Of a stretch of 37,817 nucleotides of DNA, positions 1 through 11,700 are shown in pieces. Position numbers and translations under genes: made by a program. How positions within the stretch are numbered: the first letter of the stretch is position 1; each line of letters begins with the position of its first letter. This DNA is from Parachlorella kessleri. Lineage: Eukaryota > Chlorophyta > Trebouxiophyceae > Chlorellales > Chlorellaceae. Location of the stretch: positions 1-37,817 of the forward strand of contig BBXU01000543.1 of the NCBI GenBank assembly GCA_001598975.1, read 5' to 3'. The notes beneath the pieces were generated by a model, which was given only the letters and a program-made list of their open reading frames with translations, was not told where the DNA came from and searched no databases.

Positions 1-84
1 TGTACCCTTAGGCTCCGCGTCCGCAGCATGCATGGTGCGCTGAAAGTGGTGTGAGTCCAGGGTTGTCTGCTGCCTTCCTGGCAG

Positions 85-1077
85 GTGTGTCGGAGGCCGA
101 GGGTCGACGCAGCATAAGAAACAATATAGTGCTCGGCGCTGATGACAGCGAAGACTCGTGGCGCGAGCTGGACAGCCAGGTGCGGCTCTGCTGAAGGGCA
201 GGAAGTAGTATGGCAGTGATATGTTGTAAGCCTTGGCTAAGAGGTGCAAACAGCTGTCATGGAGCAGTTCACTATTGGTGCATGCCAACGATGAAGAGCT
301 TGTGCCCATGCTTCCCCCTGCCTTACCCTGCGCCCAGGTATTGAGCTTGATACAGATTGTTTTTGCCCTGCACATACCCCGGGTTTGTCACAACCACACC
401 GTGTACCCACTGCAGGTCAACGAGTATCCGGGCAACCGCACACTCAAGGCAATCGGCAGCGGGGGCCAGGAGTTCGCGGAATCGATGCGGGCTTGCGCTG
501 AAAAGGTGGTGGGTCCTCTACATGAAGAGTGCGTCAGCACGCGGCCGTCCTCCAAGGGCAACTACCTTAGCGTGACGCTGACCTTCTGGGTGGAAACCCC
601 AGAGCAGGTAGGCATATAATTTATTGCCGGCCTTCACAAGCCTCGAGTAGGGAGGGTGTCATACTTCTGGCTGGCTGCACAGCTGTGCAAAAGTAGGCAT
701 GGCGCCCAAGAGGGAAAGGAGCTTAATGTGTCAATGAAGGCATGTGTATGGGGACGAGTATGCTGGGAAAGGTGCTGGTATTGGGGTGAGAGGGCGGTGT
801 GTTACCCAACTATGGGCTGGGTGCATTGTGGCATGAGCAGTCATTGGCGGACCTTTTTCTGGCAGCTCATCTGGCGCTTTAGTCATACTATGCTTGCCTT
901 CCCATTGGCCTTTTGTTGAGTCGCCGCAGACGCACTCCGGCCCAGCGCTTGCCTTGCACGGGAAATCAGGCAGTGCAGGCCATCCTGAGCCATCCCTGTG
1001 AGGTATGCTGCGGTCTGCAGGTGCGAGCCGTATACAACAACATGAGGGAGGACCCCCGCCTTCGATACGTAATTTGA
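85..1077 (+). CDS. DUF493 domain protein, 3' part of the gene
   Basis: Three exons are visible: 85-179, 416-607 and 1021-1077 (TGA at 1075-1077). The 5' end lies outside the window, because the exon at 85 opens with two bases of a split codon. Joined, they encode an acidic linker (VLGADDSEDSWRELDSQ) followed by a complete DUF493 (YbeD-like) fold: EYPGNRTLKAIG, a GGQEF helix start, ECVSTRPSSKGNYLSV, and the closing segment RAVYNNMREDPRLRYVI. This matches the family in plants and algae, where a small ACT-like alpha/beta domain of unclear function sits at the C-terminus of an often organelle-targeted protein. Splice sites are cag|GTC and CAG|gta, and the last two introns are phase 0. The function is not known. 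The identification rests on the domain pattern and is firm, but the N-terminal part and any transit peptide cannot be seen here. Confidence 0.88.
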
Positions 1078-1440
1078 GCAACCTGCACTGCCGAGGTGGT
1101 TGTCCTGGCATCAGGCTATGTGTTCCAAGAGCTCCTGCTTGGGCCAGGGTTCTGTGCGATGATATTGCGATTCCCGTGAACATTGCACTTCACACGGTGG
1201 AGACAGGCCCAAAACTGAAATGGTGCAGTCATCAAGCTTTGGAAACCCAGTTATAACGAATGAGTGTGCACTAGCAGCATCGTGTTTTACTTAACAATTT
1301 TCCGTGTCCAGTGCTGCTGTACAATTTCTCTACTGGTATGTTTGGTGGCAGCCTGCCGGAGAGCATCGCTGTTCACTCAATTTGGTTGGGGGGGGGCTGG
1401 AGGCAATGCGTTCAACTCTATCACTCACCAACTCGTGACC

Positions 1441-1445
1441 TGTAA
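1441..1445 (+). terminator. TGTAA poly(A) signal of the DUF493 gene
   Basis: A TGTAA pentamer, the poly(A) signal typical of chlorophyte nuclear genes, lies about 360 bases after the stop codon. It is the first good candidate downstream of this gene. Confidence 0.5.
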
Positions 1446-1466
1446 CCCATAGAGTCAAGGAGGAGA

Positions 1467-1472
1467 TATATA
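1467..1472 (+). promoter_or_regulatory. Candidate TATA box for the LCIB-like gene
   Basis: TATATA in the context gatatatagc lies about 270 bases upstream of the chosen ATG and just after the poly(A) signal of the preceding gene. It is the only TATA-like element in this intergenic stretch. The assignment is positional only. Confidence 0.35.
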
Positions 1473-1739
1473 GCAGCTCCGGCCATCAAAAGTCCTGCCT
1501 GGACGGCATGACCTCGTACACAAATGACCAGACATGCGGAGCAGGAGTGTCACGCGTTGCTGCTCCTTTCTTAACGAGATCTCAGTCGTTCTTATGACCC
1601 TGAGTGGGAACGGCTTGGGCAAGGTGGAGGGGACCCCCTTCTGGGGCGCCTCTAGTAGGGCGCCGGCGGCTTGCCACCTGGCATTGGAGTTTATCGGAGT
1701 GTAGTAGTACTCGCACCAGGCGAACCAACAATACTTACA

Positions 1740-4700
1740 ATGTGCTCTGCAGCTATTTGCTCACTCGCAGCAAGGCCAGTGCAGCAAAGTTCCATGGAGA
1801 CTGCCGTGCGTCATGTTGGAGGCCTTCGCCTCGCTCCTGCAGCGCACTCTATCAGACCCCCGACGGCAGCACGTGCTTATGTACATCTCTCCATAAGGAA
1901 AAGTGTCGTGGCAGTGGAGGCGGTGACAGCTCCTAGCGGCTCTATTGCCGCACCCAGTACAGCGGGGCCCAGGCTTGCAGGGCTTCAGGATGTCGTGCCC
2001 CGGTACCTCACCCAAAGGGCACGGCATGTTCAGCAGCATTTCGAAACGGCGCTGGGAGCGGATGATTTCATGCAGCGCCTGGAGGTGGCCCTATGGAAAC
2101 TGGGCTTTGCTAACGACAACAGCATCGGTGCGTGCCTATAGAATGTGCAGCGGCTGCTAGTAAGCACTGCGTTAGCAGACTGAGTCTGTGTGCATACCTG
2201 CGGCAAGCAGCGCTAGAGTATTTGGTGCCTGCTCAGTGACAGTGACGCTTCAGGTTCCCATTACCAGAATCAGAATTCAACTGTTCAGCTGGTTTCCATA
2301 AGCCAAGGCGTGTAGTATGGTTTCTCTGCAGCCATGGTCAACCTGTGCCGTGACGAGGTGACCCAAGTTCTCAAGCACAAGATTGATCAAATCTTTGGGT
2401 CCTCCTTCTCTACCCACGGCCTGGGTGGTGCCCTCACAGTAGGGTTGACAGGCGTACAAGCTGGACTCTCTCACTCGCCTATCTGCAACGTAAGGCGCCC
2501 CTGGGTTTGTAACTAGGGGCATTCCTATCCTATTTGGCATCACTGTTGGGTGTGAGATCGGTCCAGCCGTTTATTGTCCACTCAAGCACTGCCGAATGCC
2601 CCATTGCGTCTTCAGGGGGCCGCAAACCAGCTAACCTGTTGGCCCTCGCTTACCGCTGGCATATCTCCCAACCTTTCTTTGCAGGCCACGGGCAAGGAGC
2701 GCTATGTTTTCTTCAGCTTTCCCCACATTGCCATCAACTCAAGGGGCGCAGTGGGTAACATCTCTCGCCCTGGCAGGGCCGCCACCTCTTGTGCCTGCGG
2801 AGCCATTGCCAAGAGCCTGGCTGACCTGAAGCAGGACGGCCTCACCTGCAACTGCTTGCATGCTGGAGGTGCGCAACCGTAGGGCCGGTCACTAGTATAG
2901 TCCGTTGGAGGTGCTTGTCTGCACAAGTAGTGTCCCTGGCTATGAGTCAGCCCCAGTGCAAGGGGCTGCAGGATGTGCCGGTATGTCACTAAACAACACA
3001 TGGCAGAATTCATATCAGTCCAACTTGGCAGCTCAACTTGGCAGGTTTGACATAGTCCGACTTCAATTTCGGGACTCCCTGCAGCCAGACTGCTGGCTCT
3101 GATATACAATGTAGCAGTACCTCCACCTGCCCTTTCTTGCAGTTCATGATCCCGAGGATGTGGAGCTCTCCATTCTAAAGCAGCGCCTGGCCAGGAGGCT
3201 GGCGTCTGATGGTCTCAGTGACGACTCTGTGGCCTCCCTGAGCCTGGTACAGCTGACCAAGGTAGGTAGCTGCAACATTGAGCTGGCTCATCTGTTGTGC
3301 ACAAATAGAACAGCCGAGCGTTCTTCAAACACTGCTGCCATCAACAAAAGATGCAGGATCTGTGGCCAGCGCAGCAGTCAAAGAATGTAGCCTTACTGAC
3401 CAAATGGTGACTACCAGACATTGGAGTATTGTTCTGCATAAGACTTGCGCTCCAGCGTGTCAGCTGGCATGCTGCGCAGGTTGCTGAGCGCACCATCACT
3501 GACGACCTTGAGACGCTCATCTCTCACGCAGTAGACACAACCAAGGCAGACTACGCAGGTGAGATCCAGCCGCCAAACGCAGCAGCTGCTAAAGACGCAT
3601 CTGACATCCCAACTGTCTGAGTGCCTTTGCTGGGCAGGCTTGCCCTGAAGGCAGCCAGGACGCATACCAGTACATGGAAATGGACATTCCAGTACATCTG
3701 TTCATCTTGGTCATCTGTTGCAGTGGTGACGGGCATCCAGATCCACAACTGGGCGGAGGAGTTTGACGGCGCCGAGCCCAACTTGGAATTTGTGGCTCCC
3801 ACCAGCGTGTATGCTGTTGTTGATGGTCAGAGGGTGGACCTTGACCTCACCAGGGTGCCGGTGAGTGCTGTCTTGGCGAGCACTGTACACAGGCCAGGAC
3901 TGCTCTCTGCTTGCCGGCGGGGCAGCTTTATTGTTTGCTGATACGGAAAGCAAGTTCACATCGTGCAACCACAGGACACATACCGGTACACCTTATTGCC
4001 GGGCACCTAATAACTGCCCTCACCTGCCAGCATACTTACAAAATGAAGCTGGTAAAGGCCGCTCTGGCGGGACTCTAAGGCCCAGACACCCTTCCAATAT
4101 GCATATGGACATGTTATTCAGGCCCTGCCGCCTCGCCAGATGCGGGTCCTGGCCGCTGCGCGGGCTACCCAGGAGGTGTCACCTGAGCTGGCGGGAGAGG
4201 CCATATGCAACAGGGCCGGCCGCAGCACAGTGCGGCAGATCGAACCGCCGTACATGTACGGCAGTCGCCAGGCCCGCAGCCAGCTGCAGCATCGCTTGGA
4301 GAGGTGAGAAAGCGGAGGGATGGGGGAGTGAACTGTCTGCATGACTATCACATGCTCTCGTGCCGCACTGAGTGCACACTGGCAACTTATGGTTGGGAGG
4401 CGTGGGGAGAACAGGGCGCCAAGCAAGAAGCAAAGCCGAGGACCAAAGAAAGGCTTGACAGTAGGCTGCGAAGGTTGGTTTATGCCCGGGCATGAACAGG
4501 TAGCCCCTCTCTGCTGCTCTGAACCAGTGGCTCTCATTGAGGGTGACCCACCTTGTGCAGTTTTGCGCGGCTGGTGCCCGAAGCCACACCTGCACCCCCT
4601 GCCACTCCAGCACCAGTAGCAGACGCAGCAGCCGAGAACCCTTCTGTTGCGGCATCTGGGGATTCCTCCGCCACTTCAAAGCACGCTGCCTCACATTCCG

Positions 4701-5234
4701 CCACAGCAGCAGCGGCTGCGGCGGCAGAGCCAGCAGGAGCGCAGACAAGTTCTTTTGGGCCGAAATTGCTGGGCACGCTGACACCGGATGCGCTGGGGTT
4801 GGCATCTCAGGCATTAGCTGCACTGGGGCCCCAGGACAGTTCCACAGCTGCCAGCTCAGTTGGCAACGGTGAGTGGCTTGACGATGGAGCGACTCGATTC
4901 TCTGCACAATCATTTATGACAGCTTCAGATGATGACATAGTGCCTGAGCCAGCCGGCACATTGCTTCGGCAGCACGGACCAGCCGTCAGTCAGAGAGGAG
5001 GTACCCACAACAAGTCAGCGGTTCTCTACTGCTGCAGGCCACCAGGCTTCCCAGCAGGTGCTTCAGCCACAAGAAGTAGCACCCGCACTGCAGCAAGACA
5101 AGCCAGTGGCATCCAAGAAGAAGAGGTCAAGCAGCAAGTCCAAGGCCGTCTCCAAAGGTGCTAGGGCAGAAGGAGGCAAAGGACCCAGGAAGCCCAAGTC
5201 CGCCAAGCAGCAAAAGCCAACCTCAGCTGTTTGA
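1740..5234 (+). CDS. LCIB: LCIB/LCIC-like limiting-CO2-inducible protein (theta carbonic anhydrase family)
   Basis: Nine exons join without frame break into 583 codons: 1740-2127, 2332-2489, 2685-2868, 3143-3261, 3480-3558, 3724-3860, 4122-4303, 4561-4868 and 5038-5234. The start MCSAAICSLAARPVQQ opens an Ala/Ser/Arg-rich, transit-like N-terminus of about 70 residues. The core follows the LCIB order: HFETALGADDF, NSIAMVNLCRDEV, FSTHGLGG, GLTGVQAGLSHSPICN, YVFFSFPHIAIN, ISRPGR, CACGA, DYAVVTGIQIHNW and PNLEFVAPTSVY. Known family chemistry uses a Cys-His-Cys zinc site plus an Asp/Arg pair. Candidates are C135 with R136/D137, H196, and C218 or C220. LCIB proteins act in the chloroplast around the pyrenoid in CO2 recapture. 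After about residue 430 comes an Ala/Pro/Ser-rich tail ending in a basic stretch (KKKRSSSKSK), making the protein longer than Chlamydomonas LCIB. The exact paralogue (LCIB, C, D or E) is not resolved. Confidence 0.9.
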
Positions 5235-5330
5235 CTTCGAGAGCGTCATGTTGTTAGCAAATCATGCCGTGTGGGTAAAGTCCAGGCAACTTGCAGATGG
5301 TCGCCAAGATAACAGGCCGGGAGCATACGT

Positions 5331-5882
5331 GCGTCCAGCCCTGTCAGTACAATTTAACCCTATCTCCCCCCCTGTAACACTACCTGCCACCAATACCTAC
5401 CTGTAACAGGCGCATCCCAGTGCTGTCAGCGTTTTTTACCTTGGCCATGACATGTTGGCAGTGTTGGCAGAACTCAGGCAAGACTCAGGCGCATCCAGTC
5501 CTGTTCGTACAGCTCAACTCTATCCCCTGTTTGCACTACCTGCCACCCATGCTACATACAGTGCTACATACAATGTTGGCAGAAGCCGAGTTCTCCAGAG
5601 AGGTAGTCCACCCAGTCTGAAGTAACACTAAGCCACCGTAGCACCTGACTGACACATATGTGTATGCGCTATCTACCAATTCTGGCTAGGTTGCTGTGTA
5701 AGGACAGTAGTTATGTCAGGTATTGCAGCAGCTGCATCCAGCCCTGTCAGTCCAGTCCAGCCCAGCTCTACTCCCTGTTTGCACTACCTGCCACCCATGC
5801 TAGTAACTTTTAAGGCCAGTCCAGTCCAGCCCAGGTCTTCTCCCTGTTCGCACTACCCGCCACCCATGCTAGTAACGTTTTA
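5331..5882 (+). repeat. Degenerate repeat array in the LCIB-like 3' flank
   Basis: Four imperfect copies of one module occur near 5331-5397, 5491-5570, 5733-5814 and 5815-5882. The shared core runs from gcatccagccctgt to cactacctgccacccatgct. The last two copies are close to a true tandem, because their cactacc segments are 69 bases apart. The copies are noncoding and on the same strand. Confidence 0.75.
5373..5377 (+). terminator. TGTAA poly(A) signal of the LCIB-like gene
   Basis: The first TGTAA lies 139 bases after the stop codon. A second lies at 5402-5406. Both are inside the repeat-bearing 3' flank, so poly(A) site choice may vary. Confidence 0.45.
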
Positions 5883-6199
5883 AGATGGAAATGCACGTGA
5901 CAGGAAGGGGTCAGAGACAGCAGTGTGGCAGCAAACGTTTTGCATGTGCAGGCTTCCCACCTGGTAGTACACCCGTACACACAAGGCAGCACCCTTGTTT
6001 CTCCAAAGGCTTAACAAGATAAAAGTAGTGAAATTGCATCACTTGTTGTCAAGAACTTGTTTTACAACCTGACCACCTAGAGGGGTTCGATCATTTGTGG
6101 AAGGGCGCATCCAGCGCGCTTCAGTGACAAAAATCTCTTGTTCGTAACATTTTTGAGGTTGTTGAGGTCAATAAGCAAGCGTGATCTCAGCGCGCAGGG

Positions 6200-8042
6200 A
6201 TGAACGCCGGGCCCAGTGGCTTTAGTGAGTGACCTCAAGGCCTTTCTTCTTCCTTGATCCGTTATGTTGCTGTTGGGCACTGCCCGCTGGTCTGCCTGGG
6301 ATCTACAAGTAGGGGTTCAGACTGCTGCAGAGCACAGTGCTGGCTTGGCGGGCAAGGTCTTTGCAGCAGCACAGCGCCCTTACACTGTCCCGTATACACC
6401 CAGAACCTTGGAACGCAAGGGTCGCTTGTGTCTGCGTGCAGAAGGTGCGCCGGTGAGCAAGGGCCTGCTTATTGCCGCCGCTTCCTCCAGCATACTGCTC
6501 CAAGCGGCGCGCGTCTCGCGGCGGCGTGTACCGCTGCTCATAGACATTTTCACCCAGGTGTTTGTGTTCCGACACCCTGGGGAGCTCATCTTCGGCGCCG
6601 CGCTGCTGTACTACACCCGCCTTTTTGAGCGGCAGTTCGGTTCCAACAAATATGGGAGCTTTGTTGTGGCAACGTGCGGCATCTCCTACTTATTGGAAAT
6701 GGCGGCAGCCTCTCTATTAAGAATACCCAGCGCCTCTGGTCCCTACCCCATTATCTTTGCCAGCCTGGTACCCTTTGTGCTGGACGTGCCGCCCCTGCAC
6801 AACCTGCAAGTGTTCGGCTGGCGAGCCACAGACAAGGTGCGGCGCTTGGAAAGGATGCTGGGGGTGTCATGGGTGCGGGCAGTTATCCTTCAGCTCTTTT
6901 CTAGAGGATGAGGTGGTTGGTGTTGTGTATGTTGCCGTGCACATAAGAGTGTGGAGCTTGACAGCTCTTCTTTGCTGCCAGGTCAGGGCTCATGAAGGGT
7001 GGTGAGCTAAGCCAGGGCATCCAGCGTGGCTAATCAAGGGTGGTTGAAAGGCGATGGCATGCAGCAGACAGTGGCTAAAGCCAGCCAGTCATCAGCGACG
7101 TGCTGCTTTCCCCCCTGCAGTCGTTTGTCTATGTGGCAGCCCTGCAACTGCTGCTGTCCGCTCCAAAGAAGTCTTTGGTGGCCGGGCTATGTGGGCTGCT
7201 TGCTGGCATCCTATATCGGACCAACTTTATGGGCATTGGGGACCTGAAGGTGCGTTTTGCCATATGTGAAGCACGGCTTTGGGAGGTGGTAGTAAGGAGC
7301 AGCTAGATGGCTAGGTACTAATAACCCAGCGATCTTCCCTGGCCCTGTTGGAAGCTTGCTGCCCTGTGGAGGTGGGAGTGCTTCTGCAGGGAGATATGGG
7401 GCACCCCTTGCCATTGTATTTGTTGAGCCACCTTGCCGTTGCATCTGATTGCATGGTAAGAGGGACACAGTGAGAAGTACAAAGTGAGGCTATGTCCTTC
7501 TGCGCAGCTGCCCCTGGTAGTGACCGAGTTTTTTTCCAACACGCTTGGGCTCGGGAGGGTGCTGCAAGGCGCGCCGACAGGGGTAGGGCACGCAGCACAG
7601 CAGCAGCAGCAACAACAACCGCGGCAGCAGCAATCTGGCGGTACCGTGCCATCCACACGGCCAGCGGGGCCGCCACCTGGCGGCATGTTCCATACACAGC
7701 CTCAGGTGGGCAATAGGTCGGCTGCATACTTGCCATGGCTCTCTGTTGGATGGCGGTTGCTGTCTGCCTTGGCTTAGCAGAGTCTTAACAGTGGGGTGGG
7801 GAGCATCACCGGGCTTTCTCCCCCTTCCCGTATTTACAAATTGATTGCTTTGCCTTTCTTTGCCTGGGCCCTGACTGCCCCTTATGTGTACCTCGTCACT
7901 GCAGCTCGGCAGCGGCCGAGTGGAGGCGTCTCGAGAGGCGGTGCAGCAGCTGGTGGCAATGGGCTTTGACGAAGCGCAGGCCTCGGCAGCTCTATCCCGC
8001 AGCAACAACAATGTGGAGCTTGCGCTTCAGTACCTCTTGTGA
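6200..8042 (+). CDS. UBAC2: UBAC2-like rhomboid pseudoprotease with C-terminal UBA domain
   Basis: Five exons, 6200-6224, 6442-6836, 7121-7249, 7508-7705 and 7905-8042, give 294 codons. The short first exon encodes MNAGPSGF and splices in phase 1 to KGAPVSKGLL, giving the N-terminus expected of plant UBAC2 proteins. Next come hydrophobic segments and family signatures: FRHPGELIFGAALLYY, RLFERQFGSNKY, SGPYPIIFASLVPF, FVYVAALQLLLS and GLLAGILYRTNF. A Gln/Pro-rich linker (residues about 200-245, with a Q7 run) leads to a UBA domain (VQQLVAMGFDEAQASAAL, NNNVELALQYLL) that ends the protein. Family knowledge: an ER membrane, derlin/rhomboid-like protein that binds ubiquitin and acts in ER-associated degradation and lipid-droplet protein sorting. 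No rhomboid catalytic GxSG motif is seen, which fits a pseudoprotease. The gene converges on the carboxypeptidase gene. Confidence 0.92.
7599..7632 (+). repeat. CAG/CAA repeat encoding a poly-Gln tract
   Basis: A CAG/CAA run in exon 4 of the UBAC2-like gene encodes seven consecutive Gln, then Pro-Arg-Gln-Gln-Gln. It lies in the linker between the membrane part and the UBA domain. Confidence 0.85.
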
Positions 8043-8730
8043 CTGGCGGCGGGGGCGGCAGTGTGAGAGTGAGAGGTCCTGGATTGCCAGCCTGCTGCCC
8101 CTGCCCTGGAGAGATGGTGCAGCTGGCCATAACGTGCTACCAGTCCTGTGGCTGCTACAAAGCACTGTCCGTGATTCCTCAATCTCTGAGGGGTGTTGTG
8201 GTAATGGGATTCCCCAGTTGTTGGTCAGTGTGACGCCCGTAGGTATGTATCACAGGTACGACTACAGGCATTTGCTCCATCAGGGGACCAGATGGGTAGG
8301 CACTATGATATGTAGAAGCCTTTGAGATAAGACATCAGTAACTGTGGCAGGTGGCTGGAAAACATTCTACAGAAGGCAAATGAACAAGCAACAAGCGAAG
8401 TGCACTGACACGACTTGGCCAAAGCTAGCAAAACTGCCAAGCAGAAGTTAGGTGCTCTAATACGATTGCATGCATTTCCCACGGAAAAACTGCAGTACAG
8501 CTGGCAACCACCATGCATGCACAAGCGCCACGGACACGCACACCCAGCTCCACACAGCAGATAACACCTATCTAACGTTACACATGGAAGGCACGTACCG
8601 TAAAGCTCAACACCCTAGTCCATACTTTAATCAAGACATGCCAACCTGCCTGGCTAATTACCCACCGAGCCTCCAACCTGCCTTAATTCAGCACCCACGC
8701 CTTCTCACCCAGCCCCATTGCCTTGCTGTC
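8043..8730. other. Convergent 3' flanks of the UBAC2-like and carboxypeptidase genes
   Basis: No coding exon is supported. I see no TGTAA on the plus strand for the UBAC2-like transcript. A minus-strand TGTAA for the carboxypeptidase lies at 8578-8582. Confidence 0.5.
8578..8582 (-). terminator. TGTAA poly(A) signal of the carboxypeptidase gene
   Basis: TTACA on the plus strand reads TGTAA on the minus strand, about 150 bases past the stop codon. Confidence 0.45.
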
Positions 8731-11700
8731 TCACTGGGCTGCAGCCTGTGCTGCCGCTGGCCCCTCCTTGCGCCCGGCCCCCCGCAGGGTCCATGTCGCA
8801 CCAGGCAGCAGCTTGGCACGGGCGGCACTTCCAGCAGATGCAGAGGTGCCCAGGGGGGAGCCCTTGGTGAATGCGGTAATCATGTCCAAGGCATTCTTGG
8901 GCTTGTCCATGGGGACCATGTGCCCCTGCACATGATAGCAGCACATCACTCCTGATTGGGCCATGCCGAAATATTCAGAGAGAAAACAGAGCACGCACTG
9001 TGCTGCATATCCGTGCAACAGTCAACGCTCGCATGCGGCCATAACCTTGTAGGAGGAGCACCGGGCAGGCTTGCTAGCTTGCCCCCGCGAGCAGCACAGC
9101 TGACCTCCACATGCCCGCGCTAACACTAAACCTCCACCAAGGGAAGAGCATAACAGTGGCCCCTGTCACTATCTTTCGGCTCCAACTCTGTTCCCACTAC
9201 TAGCCACCCTGACCACAGGGAATAACTGCCGCCAACTCACCGCTCCAAAGACCTTGACAAAGGATAGGGGCCCTGCCTGGGTCACAGGTAATAACTCCCG
9301 CCAACTCACCGCTCCAAAGACCTTGACAAAGGATAGGGGCCCTGCCTGGGTCACAGGGAATAACTCCCGCCAACTCACCGCTCCAAAGACCTTGACAAAG
9401 GATAGGGGCCCTGCCTGGGTCACAGTGCCTGCCTCCTCTCCGTCCACGCTCCAAGTCTCCTCCTCAGCTCTGATCCAGTCATCCATGCCATACCAATTCA
9501 GCTGGTCCACCCACCGGCGGTTGCCCAGCCTGCACGTGTCATAGGGCAGCCCATAGGCCTCTAGGCCAGTCCGATCCGAGCAACTGAAGCTTCCCACAAA
9601 GATGATCGAACTTGAAGGCTGCTTTATCCCATCCCTATACCAAAAGCTTTCACCCTGCTGCGGACATAATTCGCAGGTGAGCCAGCTCGGTGTCTACAAC
9701 TCATACTCAGCTACCATCCACCTGATCTTGCTAGCCAGGCGCACCATCCAATACTTTTGCAGTCATTGATACATTGCCGGACGCTTGCATTGATAGCAAG
9801 CCACCATCTCACACTGGAAACAAACTTCAGCGCCCTTGTAAACGGGAGGACCACACGAATATGCGCACCAGTTGCAGATAAGGTCCTGGTCCCCAGCGTA
9901 GATCATGACACGAATGCCTGCCTCCAGCATTGCGGGCAGCACCTGCAGAGTGAAACCCAGCACCCTTTGCAGAAACGACCTTCAGCCCGGCTGCAGCATA
10001 ACACAGCAGGGTAGGGGGCGAAACCGGGAAGGATCACCTTGCCGGCAATCACAGCACCGCTACGCGAAAAAAGGCTACCTCAAGTGCACAATGTCTCAAT
10101 AGTGAAGCACTGCCAACAAAACCGGAGCGCCCCCAGCAGCATTGCCAGGCCAGCGTCCCTCCAGCGGCCATTGCCCCAAGGTTGGCAATGCAAACTCACA
10201 TTGGAGAAAGCATGACCCCAGTCACCCATCATGTCTTGATGCACGCTCATGGAGCAGGCCTCCCACCTACAACGCATTGCCGTTTGTCGGTGCCTCGACA
10301 ATAGTGCATCAAGCGCACCCCTGAAAGAGCCAGCTTGTCTACTAGCCGTGATAGGTAGTCACGCAGGGGGCAGAGAAAGCTGTGCTGGAACACCCTCACA
10401 AAGCCCCTGTCTGCCCGTGTTAGCGATGTTATGCCCCCCTTTTCAAAGGAACACCGGCGCCCACAGCCCAAGGGCCCAGCGGCTGGACTGGGAACGCAGC
10501 GATGGGTGCAACACCAGATATGTTCCTGACGTCGGCCCAACATCAACCAGCAGCAGGACGAGCACACCCAGGCCGACCTCCGCTGCAACAACAACTGTAG
10601 TAGCGCACTTTTACGAATAACATAAAGCTGACCTAATGCCGCTGGCAGAGCTAGCGGTCTGGCCGACAGCAGAGACTTACTTCCTGTCTCCCACCCCCAG
10701 CTTCTTGCGAACCTCAGGAAGGTTCAGATACTCCTCCTGCAGGGGAGTGCAACGATTGCTTTGTGAGCAAGGGCAACATGTACCAGAGCCCTGCCAAATC
10801 TAACTTGCAAATAGAGCCAAGCATGACGCCATTTCAAGCCTCTCCTCCGCAAAGGCCAGCCCACCACACCTTGAACTCTGAACTCCCTCATCGGATAGGT
10901 TCCTCCCAGGACGACTCGCACACAGGGCCAACATTCCGCCAAGTCCCAGGCCCTATCTTGGCACAAGCACGGGAGGTACAAGCAGCCCATCAGCGCCCCA
11001 GGCTCTGCCGTGAGGAGGCAGCAACGACAGCACTGCCTGAGGACCAGGCCCCGCCCTCACCATGCGCGAGAAGTCGTAGCACAGCGGCCCCACACACTTC
11101 TTGCGGATGTCATACACATTGATCTCTGGGTTCTCGATAAGGATGGGCGCAAACATAGTGGCCTGGCAGAACTCCACAGCCAGGAGGCACTCAAGGCGCC
11201 AGGACAGGCCCTGGCAGACGTCCAGGGCCAGGCGGCACGCGGGGTACAGCTGCAGGCAGAGGGGCCACAACAAGGTGGGTGGGTGAGCAGAAGCAAGAGC
11301 GGGTTGTTAATATTCGATATCCACATACAGCAGGAGACAAGGAAGTAGGCAGCCACAGAGTAGTTACTTGGGACACTGTCCTACCCACAAGCGGGTTTTA
11401 AGTAGTCATCCTTCTGTGCCCAGCTCCGGATTACCACCAGGTGCCGCCTACTCATTGTCAACTCCGGCCACAGGTGTTGCCTGGAGGGCAGCCAGCGCCA
11501 AGGCCACTCACAAACATGATGCGGTCATGGACACTCTTGCCGATGAGCTTGTGCATGTAGGCAAAATCGGCATAGGCTCCATACTGCAGGGCAGCCAGTC
11601 AGGAGAGTGACGGCTGAGCTGCATGCCACTGCACCTCGATCAGCGAGCACATATTACACTAACAAGCAACACTCCCGCACTGCCAGCCCCAGCACCACAT

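Larger units (their letters stand above)
1078..1739 (+). other. Intergenic: DUF493 3' UTR and LCIB-like upstream region
   Basis: No coding exon is supported here. The first 360 bases are probably 3' UTR, ending near the TGTAA at 1441. A G-run sits at 1386-1394. A TATATA element (1467-1472) follows and could place the LCIB-like transcription start near 1500. I searched for GANTTNC-type low-CO2 enhancer motifs by eye and found none that was convincing. Confidence 0.5.
5235..6199 (+). other. LCIB-like 3' flank and UBAC2-like upstream region
   Basis: No coding exon is supported. It holds the degenerate repeat array described separately and TGTAA signals at 5373 and 5402. After about 5890 the sequence is unique up to the UBAC2-like start at 6200. 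I see no clear TATA box. Confidence 0.5.

Noticed and set aside
4179..4913. 244-residue minus-strand open frame
   Set aside because: It is the antisense shadow of LCIB-like exons 7-8 and shows no family match.
6264..6441. ATG at 6264 as the start of the UBAC2-like protein
   Set aside because: It gives a non-conserved leader. The exon at 6200-6224 encodes MNAGPSGF and splices in phase to the conserved APVSK segment, so 6225-6441 is intron.
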